From a bacterium (GTDB lineage Bacteria; Spirochaetota; UBA4802; UBA5550): DNA of 14,924 bases. A program made the position numbers and the translations under genes. How positions within the stretch are numbered: position 1 is the first letter of the stretch; each line of letters begins with the position of its first letter. The notes under the pieces were generated by a model that saw only the letters and a list, made by a program, of their open reading frames with translations, did not search any database and had not been told where the DNA came from. The stretch is taken from contig JAAENB010000438.1 in assembly GCA_024224995.1 (NCBI GenBank), positions 1 to 14,924 of the forward strand, given 5' to 3'. Shown piece after piece: positions 7,950 to 14,076 of this stretch.

Positions 7950-7977
7950 TTGACTCTTGCCTGAAATGGGGTAGACT
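7950..7977 (+). promoter_or_regulatory. Probable promoter of the two-gene HD hydrolase operon
   Basis: TTGACT at 7950-7955, a 16-nt spacer and TAGACT at 7972-7977. Transcription would start near 7984, favouring ATG 8003 over the in-frame TTG 7991 as the first codon. Confidence 0.5.
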
Positions 7978-8002
7978 GAAAGGGAAAGTATTGGGGGTTT
8001 TT

Positions 8003-8440
8003 ATGCATAAAGAAACAATATATAAAGAGACTGTTGAACGATTTGGGAAAATCTGCGCGGAAATATATAAGGGGATACCAGCGGAAAATCGCTGGCAATG
8101 GGACAAACGGTTTGATGTTCCCGTGATCATTGTTGGCGGAGATAACGCGGAATCGGTGCTTGTCATGGTAACGGAACAATTTGAGGTGCGCCTGGATGGG
8201 GTCGGGGATAATCTTTCAGTCCTGGTAAATAAGGTACTGGAGTCGATAGGTGGGATAGAGAGCGGACAGCTGGTGTTTTACACCATAGGAGAGGAGAGTC
8301 TGATTCTTTACGCGGCCTGGTGGCCCTGGAATGACGGGAAGACCATTTCGCTCAGGATTGGGATAGAGTCGCTCTATGAGGATTCATTTAACCGGAAAGA
8401 GATTACGGGGTATCTAAAGGACTGGTTTAAACTGCAATGA
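8003..8440 (+). CDS. Unrecognised 145-residue protein coupled to an HD hydrolase
   Basis: I do not recognise a family. It is soluble, with an N-terminal helical stretch and a W-x-W near residue 31, then alternating strands (VPVIIVGG, ESVLVMV, LVFYTIG, LILYAAWWPWN) suggesting a small alpha/beta fold. The WWPW cluster is distinctive. ATG 8003 is chosen over TTG 7991 because the promoter would place the transcript start only a few bases before 7991, and GGGGG precedes 8003. Its stop overlaps the ATG of the next gene (ATGA at 8437-8440), so the two are translationally coupled and probably act together. Confidence 0.75.
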   Translation: MHKETIYKETVERFGKICAEIYKGIPAENRWQWDKRFDVPVIIVGGDNAESVLVMVTEQFEVRLDGVGDNLSVLVNKVLESIGGIESGQLVFYTIGEESLILYAAWWPWNDGKTISLRIGIESLYEDSFNRKEITGYLKDWFKLQ

Positions 8441-8988
8441 ACTGGTCACAGGAACGATATATCAATGCCTTATATGTGGCAGCAAAGGCCCATAAAAATC
8501 AGAAAATGCCGGGAAGTGATATCCCGTATCTTGTTCATATAAACCTGGTCTGCATGGAAGTAATCGCGGCACTACAAATGGAAACAGAAAAGGACGGCAA
8601 CCTGGCAATGGAGTGCGCCATACTGCACGATACAATCGAAGATACCGAAGTTACCTGGCATGAGCTGGTGAGTACGTTTGGTAAAGAGACCGCCGATGGG
8701 GTTCTGGCTTTAACCAAGGATGAGGAGCTAAGCAGGCCGGAACAGATGAAGGAGAGTCTTCGGAGGATAAGGGAAAATCCGAAGGAGATCTGGATGGTGA
8801 AGATGGGCGACCGGATATCGAACTTGCTGAAGCCGCCCGCGTATTGGAACAGTGAGAAGATTATACAATACCGGGAAGAGGCGATTCTTATTTATGAAAC
8901 CTTAAAAAAGGGGAGTCCCTTTTTGGCCGGCCGCTTACAGGGGAAAATAGAGCAATATCAACAGTATATAAAGCAGGAGCAAGGGTAA
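8437..8988 (+). CDS. HD-domain hydrolase of the SpoT/MESH1 type (ppGpp 3'-pyrophosphohydrolase-like)
   Basis: 183 residues. It has the manganese-dependent HD signature of the RelA/SpoT hydrolase domain: H34 (PYLVHI), H64-D65 with the following E68-D69 (ILHDTIEDTE), and D125 (VKMGDRISNL). ALTKDEEL at 91-98 fits the conserved block after the HD motif. There is no synthetase, TGS or ACT domain, so it resembles stand-alone small alarmone hydrolases. Substrate is inferred: (p)ppGpp is the first guess, but other nucleotides are possible for this family. Translation is coupled to the upstream 145-aa gene. Confidence 0.85.
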   Translation: MNWSQERYINALYVAAKAHKNQKMPGSDIPYLVHINLVCMEVIAALQMETEKDGNLAMECAILHDTIEDTEVTWHELVSTFGKETADGVLALTKDEELSRPEQMKESLRRIRENPKEIWMVKMGDRISNLLKPPAYWNSEKIIQYREEAILIYETLKKGSPFLAGRLQGKIEQYQQYIKQEQG

Positions 8989-8996
8989 AGGGGCAA

Positions 8997-9024
8997 GGTT
9001 TGAGGTTCGAGGTTCGAGGTTAAA
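8997..9024. repeat. 7-bp tandem repeat between convergent genes
   Basis: Four successive 7-mers: GGTTTGA, GGTTCGA, GGTTCGA, GGTTAAA. It sits in the 52-bp gap between two converging genes. A copy-number-variable minisatellite is likely; no terminator is seen here. Confidence 0.6.
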
Positions 9025-9040
9025 GAGACAAGTTTAGAGT

Positions 9041-9862
9041 TTATCTGAATTTTTTTAGGTGTTTCTTTTTGAAGTCCCATTCGGGGGTTTTTAGGGTGGT
9101 GCCGAACCTGGTGCTGTACCACGGGGTCGCTGGGGCAGCAGGGTTAAGGAGAATGTGCATATCCTGGGCGGGCATGTAGCTTTGAGCCAGGAGGAATATT
9201 TTTATCCTGCTTTTTTTGTGAACTGCCATATCCACAACAACAACCGCGTGTCCGGGATAGCCGCCCTGGATAAATACATCCCCGATTTGGAGTTTCTTAA
9301 TAGAAGAGATTTTTTTCATATCCCGTGAAAGGGAAGCGGTACCGGCATAGGTATAAATAAGCTCCAGGTATTCCAGAAGATTTTTATGGGAATAGCTCTT
9401 TTTATGTCTTCTCCGGGTCCAGGAGACTTTTCTGCCGCGGATGCGGACACGGTGTCCCTTTGCCCATCTGGAGAAAGAGATGGGATGGCCCGAAGTCAGT
9501 TTAAAGCGGATCTTCTTGTATTCTTTACGGGAGAAGAAGTACTCAGCCCTGAGACGCATAATGGCATCGGCACATTGCTGCAGGTTTTTCCTGCCTGTAC
9601 TAATATCAAGAACGGCAAAGTGGATATCCTGGTTTGATTTCCGGGAACCATTAAACAAAAGAACCGGAGATCCCATTGGTTTCAGGGGAACCGACCGCAG
9701 CCACGCGCCATAGGAACCTTTTTTCACCGGAACCCGCGTATACCCGGCGGGCAAAGGAATCTGTCCGATAGTTGCAGGGGAAGAGCCTGCTCCGGCCTGA
9801 ATTGTCCATACGGTAATAAGAGTTATTATTAATATTATTGTCTGTTGGTATTTCAATAGCAT
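9041..9862 (-). CDS. DUF4846 family secreted protein
   Basis: 273 residues from ATG 9862; the frame is open up to ATG 9919 (292 residues). I prefer 9862 because it gives a compact signal peptide, MLLKYQQ then a hydrophobic run IILIITLITVWTI. Neither start has a good ribosome binding site. The mature part shows the family pattern: YGAWLRSVPLKP, DIHFAVLDIS, NLQQCADAIMRLRAEYFFS, then GDVFIQGGYPGHAVVVVDMA and LLAQSYMPAQDMHILLNP. It is probably exported to the periplasm or surface. The family's biochemical function is not established; the GHAVVVVDMA segment recalls a papain-like fold histidine region, but that is only an impression. It is the last of three minus-strand genes. Confidence 0.85.
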   Translation of the reverse strand: MLLKYQQTIILIITLITVWTIQAGAGSSPATIGQIPLPAGYTRVPVKKGSYGAWLRSVPLKPMGSPVLLFNGSRKSNQDIHFAVLDISTGRKNLQQCADAIMRLRAEYFFSRKEYKKIRFKLTSGHPISFSRWAKGHRVRIRGRKVSWTRRRHKKSYSHKNLLEYLELIYTYAGTASLSRDMKKISSIKKLQIGDVFIQGGYPGHAVVVVDMAVHKKSRIKIFLLAQSYMPAQDMHILLNPAAPATPWYSTRFGTTLKTPEWDFKKKHLKKFR

Positions 9863-9971
9863 TCTCAAATCGTAAAGTGGCCGAAGGGAATTCCGAACCG
9901 GACTCTCTCGGCCACTCATGAAATAATTACCGATCTATGAAGATCAGCCATTAACGGGGCTTGTGATGCTC

Positions 9972-10139
9972 TTAAGCGGAAACATCAATATTCCGGCCCT
10001 TGTTCTCTTCCGGCGGTCTTTTAATGTTCTCATCAATCGATTGTTTTTCATCCCTGGCTATCGATTCGTTGGGGATTTCGCTTTTAACGGAAAACCCTTT
10101 GGGAACACTGTCCGCCCCACTGATGTTTTGTATATCCAT
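9972..10139 (-). CDS. Small 55-residue protein with a strong ribosome binding site
   Basis: ATG 10139 is preceded by AGGAGGG with a 4-nt gap, the best ribosome binding site in this block. The peptide starts MDIQNISGADSVPKGF, is polar and charged in the middle (SIARDEKQSIDENIKR), and ends GRNIDVSA. The MDI start and NID(V) ending recall short motility-associated peptides near flagellar genes, but the match is weak and I do not assign a function. No membrane segment or cysteine. It lies 94 nt downstream of the cysteine-rich gene and 109 nt upstream of DUF4846. A 104-codon frame on the other strand is a shadow. Confidence 0.7.
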   Translation of the reverse strand: MDIQNISGADSVPKGFSVKSEIPNESIARDEKQSIDENIKRPPEENKGRNIDVSA

Positions 10140-10233
10140 AAGACCCTCCTGGTATGGATTTTACATAGTGCTACAATAAAATTAATACATTGGAGCAGAA
10201 TAATCAAGCAAAAAACAGTCTGTTATGAGCGGA

Positions 10234-10836
10234 TTATTTACCCGGTTCCAGGATACCGGGCAGGTATTTTTGCATAAATTCCTGGTCGTCCATACCGGTG
10301 AGTTCGCCATATTCGCCTGAACCGACTTGAACGAGTTTGTCACCGCAGGAGCAGGTGAAGTTCAGTTTTTTAGCGTCTTCAAAACAGTAATATTTTTTAT
10401 TACCACCCGATTCGGGAAAGTAATTTTCCAGTTTTCTAGCGCCAAGGTCATTTTTACGGGTTTCGATCATTGATTCGGAAAGAATAATTGCCTTCATTTC
10501 CCCTTTTTTGCATGAAGTGAGCCTGGAATATTCTTCTTCGTTCCGGCTGGTTAGTTCATTTTTAATATGAATTTCACATTTTTTATCGCTGCATTCCTCT
10601 TTGGAAAAGTATTGGTTTATTGAAATCGCCCCGTAATTACCGTGAATATATCGGCCATAGACGAATATTTTTTGTTTGATAGACCCAAAACAGATATAGA
10701 TTGAATCATGTTCTTCAAGTGAAACTGAGGCTGTTAAATAATCGAGTTCTTTCCGGCAGATATTGCATTGAATGGCTGCCTGTTCGGTAGAAGAACCGGC
10801 AAACTTTCCGTTATCATTCATAATTTTTTTTGACAC
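10234..10836 (-). CDS. Unrecognised cysteine-rich 200-residue protein, probable zinc binder
   Basis: The frame opens with GTG 10836; ATG 10821 is an alternative. AAAGGAA directly abuts the GTG, so neither spacing is ideal. Nine cysteines include a CNIC pair at 24-27, C82/C87, C109, C151 and a CSC at 162-164, suggesting two zinc-binding sites around a middle domain with beta-strands (SIYICFGSIKQKIFVYGRY). No signal peptide or membrane helix, so cytosolic. I recognise no family. Its promoter is framed by a perfect inverted repeat (10861-10902), so expression is probably repressor-controlled, perhaps by the protein itself. Confidence 0.75.
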   Translation of the reverse strand: MSKKIMNDNGKFAGSSTEQAAIQCNICRKELDYLTASVSLEEHDSIYICFGSIKQKIFVYGRYIHGNYGAISINQYFSKEECSDKKCEIHIKNELTSRNEEEYSRLTSCKKGEMKAIILSESMIETRKNDLGARKLENYFPESGGNKKYYCFEDAKKLNFTCSCGDKLVQVGSGEYGELTGMDDQEFMQKYLPGILEPGK

Positions 10837-10860
10837 TTCCTTTTTAGAGTTTTATATATG

Positions 10861-10904
10861 GATATTCTTAACATTTTTATCGGCAAAACTGTTAAGAATA
10901 TCAA
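10861..10904 (-). promoter_or_regulatory. Promoter framed by a 12-bp inverted-repeat operator
   Basis: On the minus strand: TTGATA at 10904-10899, a 17-nt spacer and GATAAA at 10881-10876. GATATTCTTAAC (10861-10872) and its exact complement GTTAAGAATATC (10891-10902) flank the -10 region; one arm overlaps the -35 box and the other the expected start point. Centre-to-centre distance is 30 bp, about three helical turns. This is the geometry of a repressor site bound on one DNA face. Confidence 0.75.
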
Positions 10905-11044
10905 GAAAAAAATATTACATCACAATTCAGAGAGTTTTTTGATCCCGGTGAAATGAGCAAATCCCCGGTTAAAATCCCTACTTTTTCGTAAGGGATTGCC
11001 TTACAACAAGGTACGTCCGTGAATAAGGGTCACGGATTTTGTAT

Positions 11045-11142
11045 GGGACATAACTCAACAGTTTACCGGTGAAATGACGGATTTCCTTATAACACCGTCG
11101 AGTAAGCGTTTGCTGTTAGTTGTTTTTGCCCGGTTATGTCTC
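11045..11142 (+). ncRNA. Candidate structured RNA (nested stems)
   Basis: Outer stem 11045-11054/11133-11142 (GGGACATAAC with GTTATGTCTC, one G-U), middle stem AACAG/CTGTT (11057-11061/11113-11117), inner CGGT/ACCG (11067-11070/11094-11097) and an apical GAAAT/ATTTC (11071-11075/11081-11085). A colinear set of nested stems over 98 nt is suggestive. No promoter or known RNA family is recognised. Confidence 0.3.
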
Positions 11143-11221
11143 TTTATATTTTGTTAAAACACTGGTTTGGAGCGTTTTTTATCGCATAGGAGGGAGTATA
11201 TTTTTTTCAATAGTTCGCCCT

Positions 11222-11304
11222 TTTGTTAGTTTGTAAGGGATTATCCTACAACAGGGTTAGGTACCCACTCACCAGTTCCACCATGTCTTTGTTAGTTTGT
11301 AAGG
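11222..11304 (+). repeat. 17-bp direct repeat, each heading a small hairpin
   Basis: TTTGTTAGTTTGTAAGG occurs exactly at 11222-11238 and 11288-11304, 66 bp apart. Each is followed by a partly complementary ending (TCCTACAACA; TCTTACAACAAA), so each copy can fold. A shorter relative, GTAAGGGATTGCCTTACAAC, starts at 10988. Confidence 0.75.
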
Positions 11305-11481
11305 ATATCTCTTACAACAAAATCAGTGATTCACCGGATTGATTAATTATATAAGTATGATACGTTGCTTTTATACAAAGAAAAATCCTTTAAGGGTAAA
11401 GGTGAACCTGGCTGGTAAGCCGGTTAGGAAAATTTTTATTACAAATTTTTATCTAAAAATTTAAATTAAGGAGCAAATAGT

Positions 11482-11694
11482 ATGGGAGTACAAGAACTTA
11501 TTACTGACCTGGCTGTAGCAGAAAGAAATGTACAGGGAAAATTGAAGCACGCAGCAATTCATTTTGGGAATGAAGTTAGAAATGCTTTCGCAAAGAATAA
11601 GGTTAATACGTATCTGGATCTTGTCAATGTTGATCTCAAAAAAGCCCTTGAACTTCGAGAACTGGCTGTTCGAGAAAAGTTGATAAAACACTGA
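11482..11694 (+). CDS. Unrecognised 70-residue charged helical protein
   Basis: ATG 11482 has AAGGAG eight bases upstream. The sequence is almost entirely amphipathic helix: MGVQELITDLAVAERNVQGK, then an NEVRNAFAKNKVNTYLDLVN segment, then KKALELRELAVREKLIKH. No cysteine, signal peptide or membrane segment. It is isolated: more than 600 bp of structured non-coding DNA lies upstream and about 500 bp downstream. A hairpin (AACC-GGCT, near 11404-11423) and an AT-rich stretch lie in its leader. I recognise no family; helical bundling, RNA binding or partner binding are all open. Confidence 0.7.
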   Translation: MGVQELITDLAVAERNVQGKLKHAAIHFGNEVRNAFAKNKVNTYLDLVNVDLKKALELRELAVREKLIKH

Positions 11695-11885
11695 AAAAAA
11701 GGGTAAAATATTAAACATTCTTGTTCGATTTGTTCATGTTCTCCCGGAATAATTGGGAGGGATTGATTATATTAGTAATTATTTAGTTTTTTAATTTGAT
11801 AAAGCTCAGCAGACGCGCGGCGTAAGCTGCGTAATATAGTGTTTATTGAGAAAGATAACATCTTGAAAATCTCCTTCTTCTTATG
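11695..11885 (+). other. Gap between the 70-aa gene and a strong terminator; possible small RNA
   Basis: No reading frame. It holds CTCCC/GGGAG (11741-11759) and a stem CGCGGC/GCTGCG closed by a GTAA (GNRA-type) tetraloop at 11816-11831. The terminator that follows is nearly 200 nt beyond the stop codon, so this is either a long 3' UTR or a separate small RNA. I found no convincing promoter. Confidence 0.35.
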
Positions 11886-11935
11886 GATGAATAGTTGACC
11901 GGTTTTTACCGGTCAACTGTTCGTCTCTTTTTTTT
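11886..11935 (+). terminator. Strong intrinsic terminator
   Basis: An 18-bp stem, 11886-11903/11908-11925, with a TTTT loop and an 11-bp core AGTTGACCGGT/ACCGGTCAACT, the lower part including two G-U pairs. A run of eight T follows at 11928-11935. Orientation is plus. Confidence 0.9.
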
Positions 11936-12006
11936 CCAATGAAGAAGGGCGGGGAAGGTATAACCTTCTTCCAATGTTTTCTTTTATATATATTATTATG
12001 CGACAT

Positions 12007-12046
12007 AAAACGGGTGTTTGCCGGAAAGGCAGCGCCCGTTTTTTTT
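12007..12046 (+). terminator. Second intrinsic terminator in tandem
   Basis: The stem AAAACGGG/CCCGTTTT continues through TGT/GCG wobble pairs and TGCC/GGCA with one bulged T, closed by a GGAAA loop, and is followed by T8 (12039-12046). It lies about 110 nt after the first terminator. The T-run on the opposite strand is short, so plus orientation is favoured. Confidence 0.85.
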
Positions 12047-12210
12047 GCCATTAACGCGGCAGCAGGCGGGTGAGTACGGCATAACAGAACGCCGTGCGGT
12101 ATTGGTTCGCTAAGCGATGAGTATAGCGGGGAAAATATTTTTTTTATTGATTTTATGAGGCAGTATTGATTTACTGTATATACAAATTAACCTGAGACGC
12201 TAGCGGAACC
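12047..12210. other. Hairpin-rich leader of the DUF4304 gene
   Basis: Contains GTACGGC/GCCGTGC (12074-12080/12091-12097) and a small TCGC/GCGA hairpin (12107-12117). GGTTCGCT (12104-12111) is complementary, apart from one bulge, to AGCGGAACC (12202-12210) directly before the ATG. No gene and no clear ribosome binding site. Confidence 0.4.
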
Positions 12211-12834
12211 ATGATTAGAAAATTGATTAGAAAAAGTACACGACGATTTCAAAAAAATCTTATTGATATTATTCAAAATGAAATTGCTCCGCTGCTGCGT
12301 GACAATTCTTTTGCGCAAAAGGGGAACACCTTTTTCCGGGTCCATGGAGATCTTGTCAAGTTCATTGACCTGGAATATCTCCGGTGGAATTCCGCCTCTT
12401 CCTTGCGTTTCTGGTTTACCGCTTCCCTGTTCGTAGGCGATTTTTCCAATGAAAAAAATATCGATTTTAAAGCCCTGCTCCGTAATGGGGACTCTGTTTT
12501 TTGTAAACGCTGCGGCTCCTTCTGGGGCGACGACAGGCATATGTACCGGTTGTCCCATTCTTCCGACCGGGACTCCCTTGCTTCCGAAATTACCGGCCAT
12601 CTCAGGCAGTATATCTTACCGTTTTATAACAAATTTTCCTCTTTTGATGATATTCTTTCTTTCTTCTCCAATGAGAACAGGAATTCCGGCAGCAATGAAT
12701 ATTCCTTTCTCCTGGCGGTGATCCTGGCTAAAAAAGGCCGCATGGAAGAAAGCAAAAGATTCTTTTTGGAGTCCCCCGGCGACAGGGAAGCCATTAAAAA
12801 TTCCGCTCTTATTCACGGTATTAACCTCGATTAG
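12211..12834 (+). CDS. DUF4304 family protein
   Basis: 207 residues, soluble. The N-terminal half follows the DUF4304 pattern: a helix ending in an IAPLLRDNSFAQKGNTFFR-type block (about 25-43), then VKFIDLEYLRWNS and a strand RFWFTASLFVGDF. The function of the family is not known. A CKRC (97-100) lies in the middle. The ribosome binding site before ATG 12211 is poor (AGCGGAACC), and that same segment can pair with the leader at 12104-12111, so translation may be restrained. The gene stands alone between non-coding stretches. Confidence 0.75.
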   Translation: MIRKLIRKSTRRFQKNLIDIIQNEIAPLLRDNSFAQKGNTFFRVHGDLVKFIDLEYLRWNSASSLRFWFTASLFVGDFSNEKNIDFKALLRNGDSVFCKRCGSFWGDDRHMYRLSHSSDRDSLASEITGHLRQYILPFYNKFSSFDDILSFFSNENRNSGSNEYSFLLAVILAKKGRMEESKRFFLESPGDREAIKNSALIHGINLD

Positions 12835-13080
12835 GGGAGAAAAAGGGAGACAGTGCAAGGGGAAAGAGGAGAAAAAAAGATAAGAATTTTTTTAATCTAC
12901 TGCTCTGCCCGAGATTAAAGAAAAACCGCTCAAGACTTTGATATCGACCTCAATTCCTGATTTTCTCTCCTGTTTTACCCCTTTTTCCCGTTTTTTGAAC
13001 TTTTTTTCTAAAAACTCAAAAAAATCACATTTTTTTTTCATCAAACAGCCTTCCCGTTCGTCCTAATAGTAAGGGGTAAA
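12835..13080. other. Intergenic purine- and pyrimidine-rich tracts
   Basis: A nearly pure purine tract (12832-12886) is followed about 75 bp later by a pyrimidine tract (12958-13008) roughly complementary to it, for example GGAGAAAA-like against TTTTCTCTCC. They could form a loose hairpin. No gene or clear promoter is seen. Confidence 0.45.
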
Positions 13081-13094
13081 AAAAGGAGGCCGTT

Positions 13095-13562
13095 ATGTAC
13101 GTAAATACTACTATCAACATTAATATCGAACTTTTAGATAGAGTTAATGCTGCTTCGCTGCAGCTGAATATGCCGCGGAGTAAGATTATTGTTCTGCTTC
13201 TGAACCGCGTGATGGTTAAGAAAGAAATTCCCATTGAGGTGTTTAAGCAGATAAAATACCAGCCGCGGAATCTTGCTTCGAATTGGAAACAGATTCACGC
13301 GTATCCCGAAGTTGAGGTTTATGAAGCCTGGATCGATATGCGTAAGATATTTAAACGGTCTGTTTCCCTGGTTCTTGCTACTGCTATAGAAGAGTACCTG
13401 GACCAGCTGGTAGTGGATCTTTCCGCTGCCGAAGATCCCGGCGGTTTGGATAACTATCCACCTGCATATACTTTTTTAGCAAGGGAATCCTCCGGAATAC
13501 AGAAATTTATCATATATTGGGGCTTGCCGGAGATGACTCATATGGAACAGTACTTTACGTAA
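13095..13562 (+). CDS. Ribbon-helix-helix (CopG/Arc-like) DNA-binding protein
   Basis: 155 residues, start set by an excellent AAAGGAGG seven bases before ATG 13095. Residues 4-45 form a ribbon-helix-helix: a strand NTTININI, helix ELLDRVNAASLQL, turn NMPRSK, helix IIVLLLNRVM. The middle has a WKQIHAYPEVEVYEAWIDMR block (64-83) and then a second helix-turn-helix-like segment, FKRSVSLVLATAIEEYLDQL (86-105). The C-terminus is aromatic and less structured. It is longer than a plain CopG antitoxin, and no toxin partner lies beside it. I associate this architecture with proteins recurring in spirochaete genomes, from memory and unchecked. Likely a transcriptional regulator; target unknown. Confidence 0.75.
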   Translation: MYVNTTININIELLDRVNAASLQLNMPRSKIIVLLLNRVMVKKEIPIEVFKQIKYQPRNLASNWKQIHAYPEVEVYEAWIDMRKIFKRSVSLVLATAIEEYLDQLVVDLSAAEDPGGLDNYPPAYTFLARESSGIQKFIIYWGLPEMTHMEQYFT

Positions 13563-13887
13563 GCACACCCGGCCCCAAAAAACAGGATCACCAACAAAAA
13601 AACGTCCCCTACCGGAAGGGGGAAGGAACCGCCATGCCCTGGCGGAATAAAGGGGCAGGACTGAAAAATTGAATCTTCGCTGTGTTTCGTCGCGGTCTCT
13701 TACTATTTTGATATCCGCTGATGAACGCCTCCACCTCTTCCTCATCTGCGAAGAGCTTTACAAGGGCGTTCTCGTTTCAAAGTACAAGATCCGTCCCTGG
13801 TACTAAAACCTGCTCCGGGCTCTTTCCCGGTCTTGCTGCTGTTGTTTCTATACTCTTTCCGCCCGGGAAGCCCTTACGGTTCTCCTG
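13563..13887. other. GC-rich repeat-like region with hairpins and an ORF fragment
   Basis: Holds CCGCCA/TGGCGG (13629-13645) and a CCCCT/AGGGG stem (13606-13621). A plus-strand frame of 45 codons from TTG 13669 to stop 13804-13806 includes SLTILISADERLHLFL and EELYKGVLVSKYKIRPWY. It has no ribosome binding site but looks more protein-like than chance, so may be a gene remnant. The overlapping minus-strand frame looks like a shadow. Overall it resembles a dispersed repeat or cassette scar. Confidence 0.35.
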
Positions 13888-14016
13888 ATGAGCCCTGTGC
13901 CCTTTGTGGGCTCTTATCCCTCATTTTGTGTTAAATTCCCGCTTTTTATCCTGGGAAGGGCGAAAACCGGTACAGATCTGTCCCGGGGCTTTTTCTGCGA
14001 TATCATACTTCCCGGA

Positions 14017-14045
14017 TTGACTTTGAGGCCCTTATTCTGTATAGT
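14017..14045 (+). promoter_or_regulatory. Promoter of the lipoprotein gene
   Basis: TTGACT at 14017-14022, an exact 17-nt spacer and TATAGT at 14040-14045. Transcription near 14052 gives a short leader before GGGAGG and ATG 14077. The in-frame start at 13888 lies upstream of the promoter and is rejected. Confidence 0.75.
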
Positions 14046-14076
14046 GGCTTTTTTAATATTATTACGGGAGGTTTCC

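Larger units (their letters stand above)
10942..11340. other. Structured non-coding region with repeated hairpin motifs
   Basis: No credible gene is seen. Contents: CCGGTGAAATGA twice (10945-10956, 11066-11077); alternative hairpins at 10973-11004; a stem TCCGTGA/TCACGGA at 11016-11036 followed by four T; a nested three- or four-stem fold at 11045-11142; and three GTAAGG...ACAACA units near 10988, 11233 and 11299. The density of paired segments suggests a structured RNA or a protein-binding array. Strand is uncertain; the T-run after 11036 favours plus. Confidence 0.5.

Noticed and set aside
9963..10277. 104-codon plus-strand frame
   Set aside because: It is antisense to the 55-aa gene with its strong ribosome binding site and to the end of the cysteine-rich gene, and has no ribosome binding site of its own.
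10858..10956. 32-codon plus-strand frame starting MDILNIFIGK
   Set aside because: It overlaps the promoter and inverted-repeat operator of the minus-strand gene and has no ribosome binding site.
11045..11142. Integron attC site
   Set aside because: The ends (ACATAAC / GTTATGT) do not fit RYYYAAC / GTTRRRY, no integrase is present, and neighbouring genes are not in cassette arrangement. Kept only as an analogy.
11222..11320. CRISPR array
   Set aside because: Only two exact 17-bp repeats with 49 bp between them and no cas genes.
12060..12100. Resemblance to a 16S rRNA segment (GGCGGGTGAGTA)
   Set aside because: Only about a dozen bases match and the flanks do not; not an rRNA fragment.
12449..12721. 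90-codon frame inside the DUF4304 gene
   Set aside because: Out-of-frame shadow of a gene with a recognisable domain.
13888..14076. 63-residue N-terminal extension of the lipoprotein
   Set aside because: It would lie upstream of the TTGACT-N17-TATAGT promoter and would bury the lipoprotein signal peptide.
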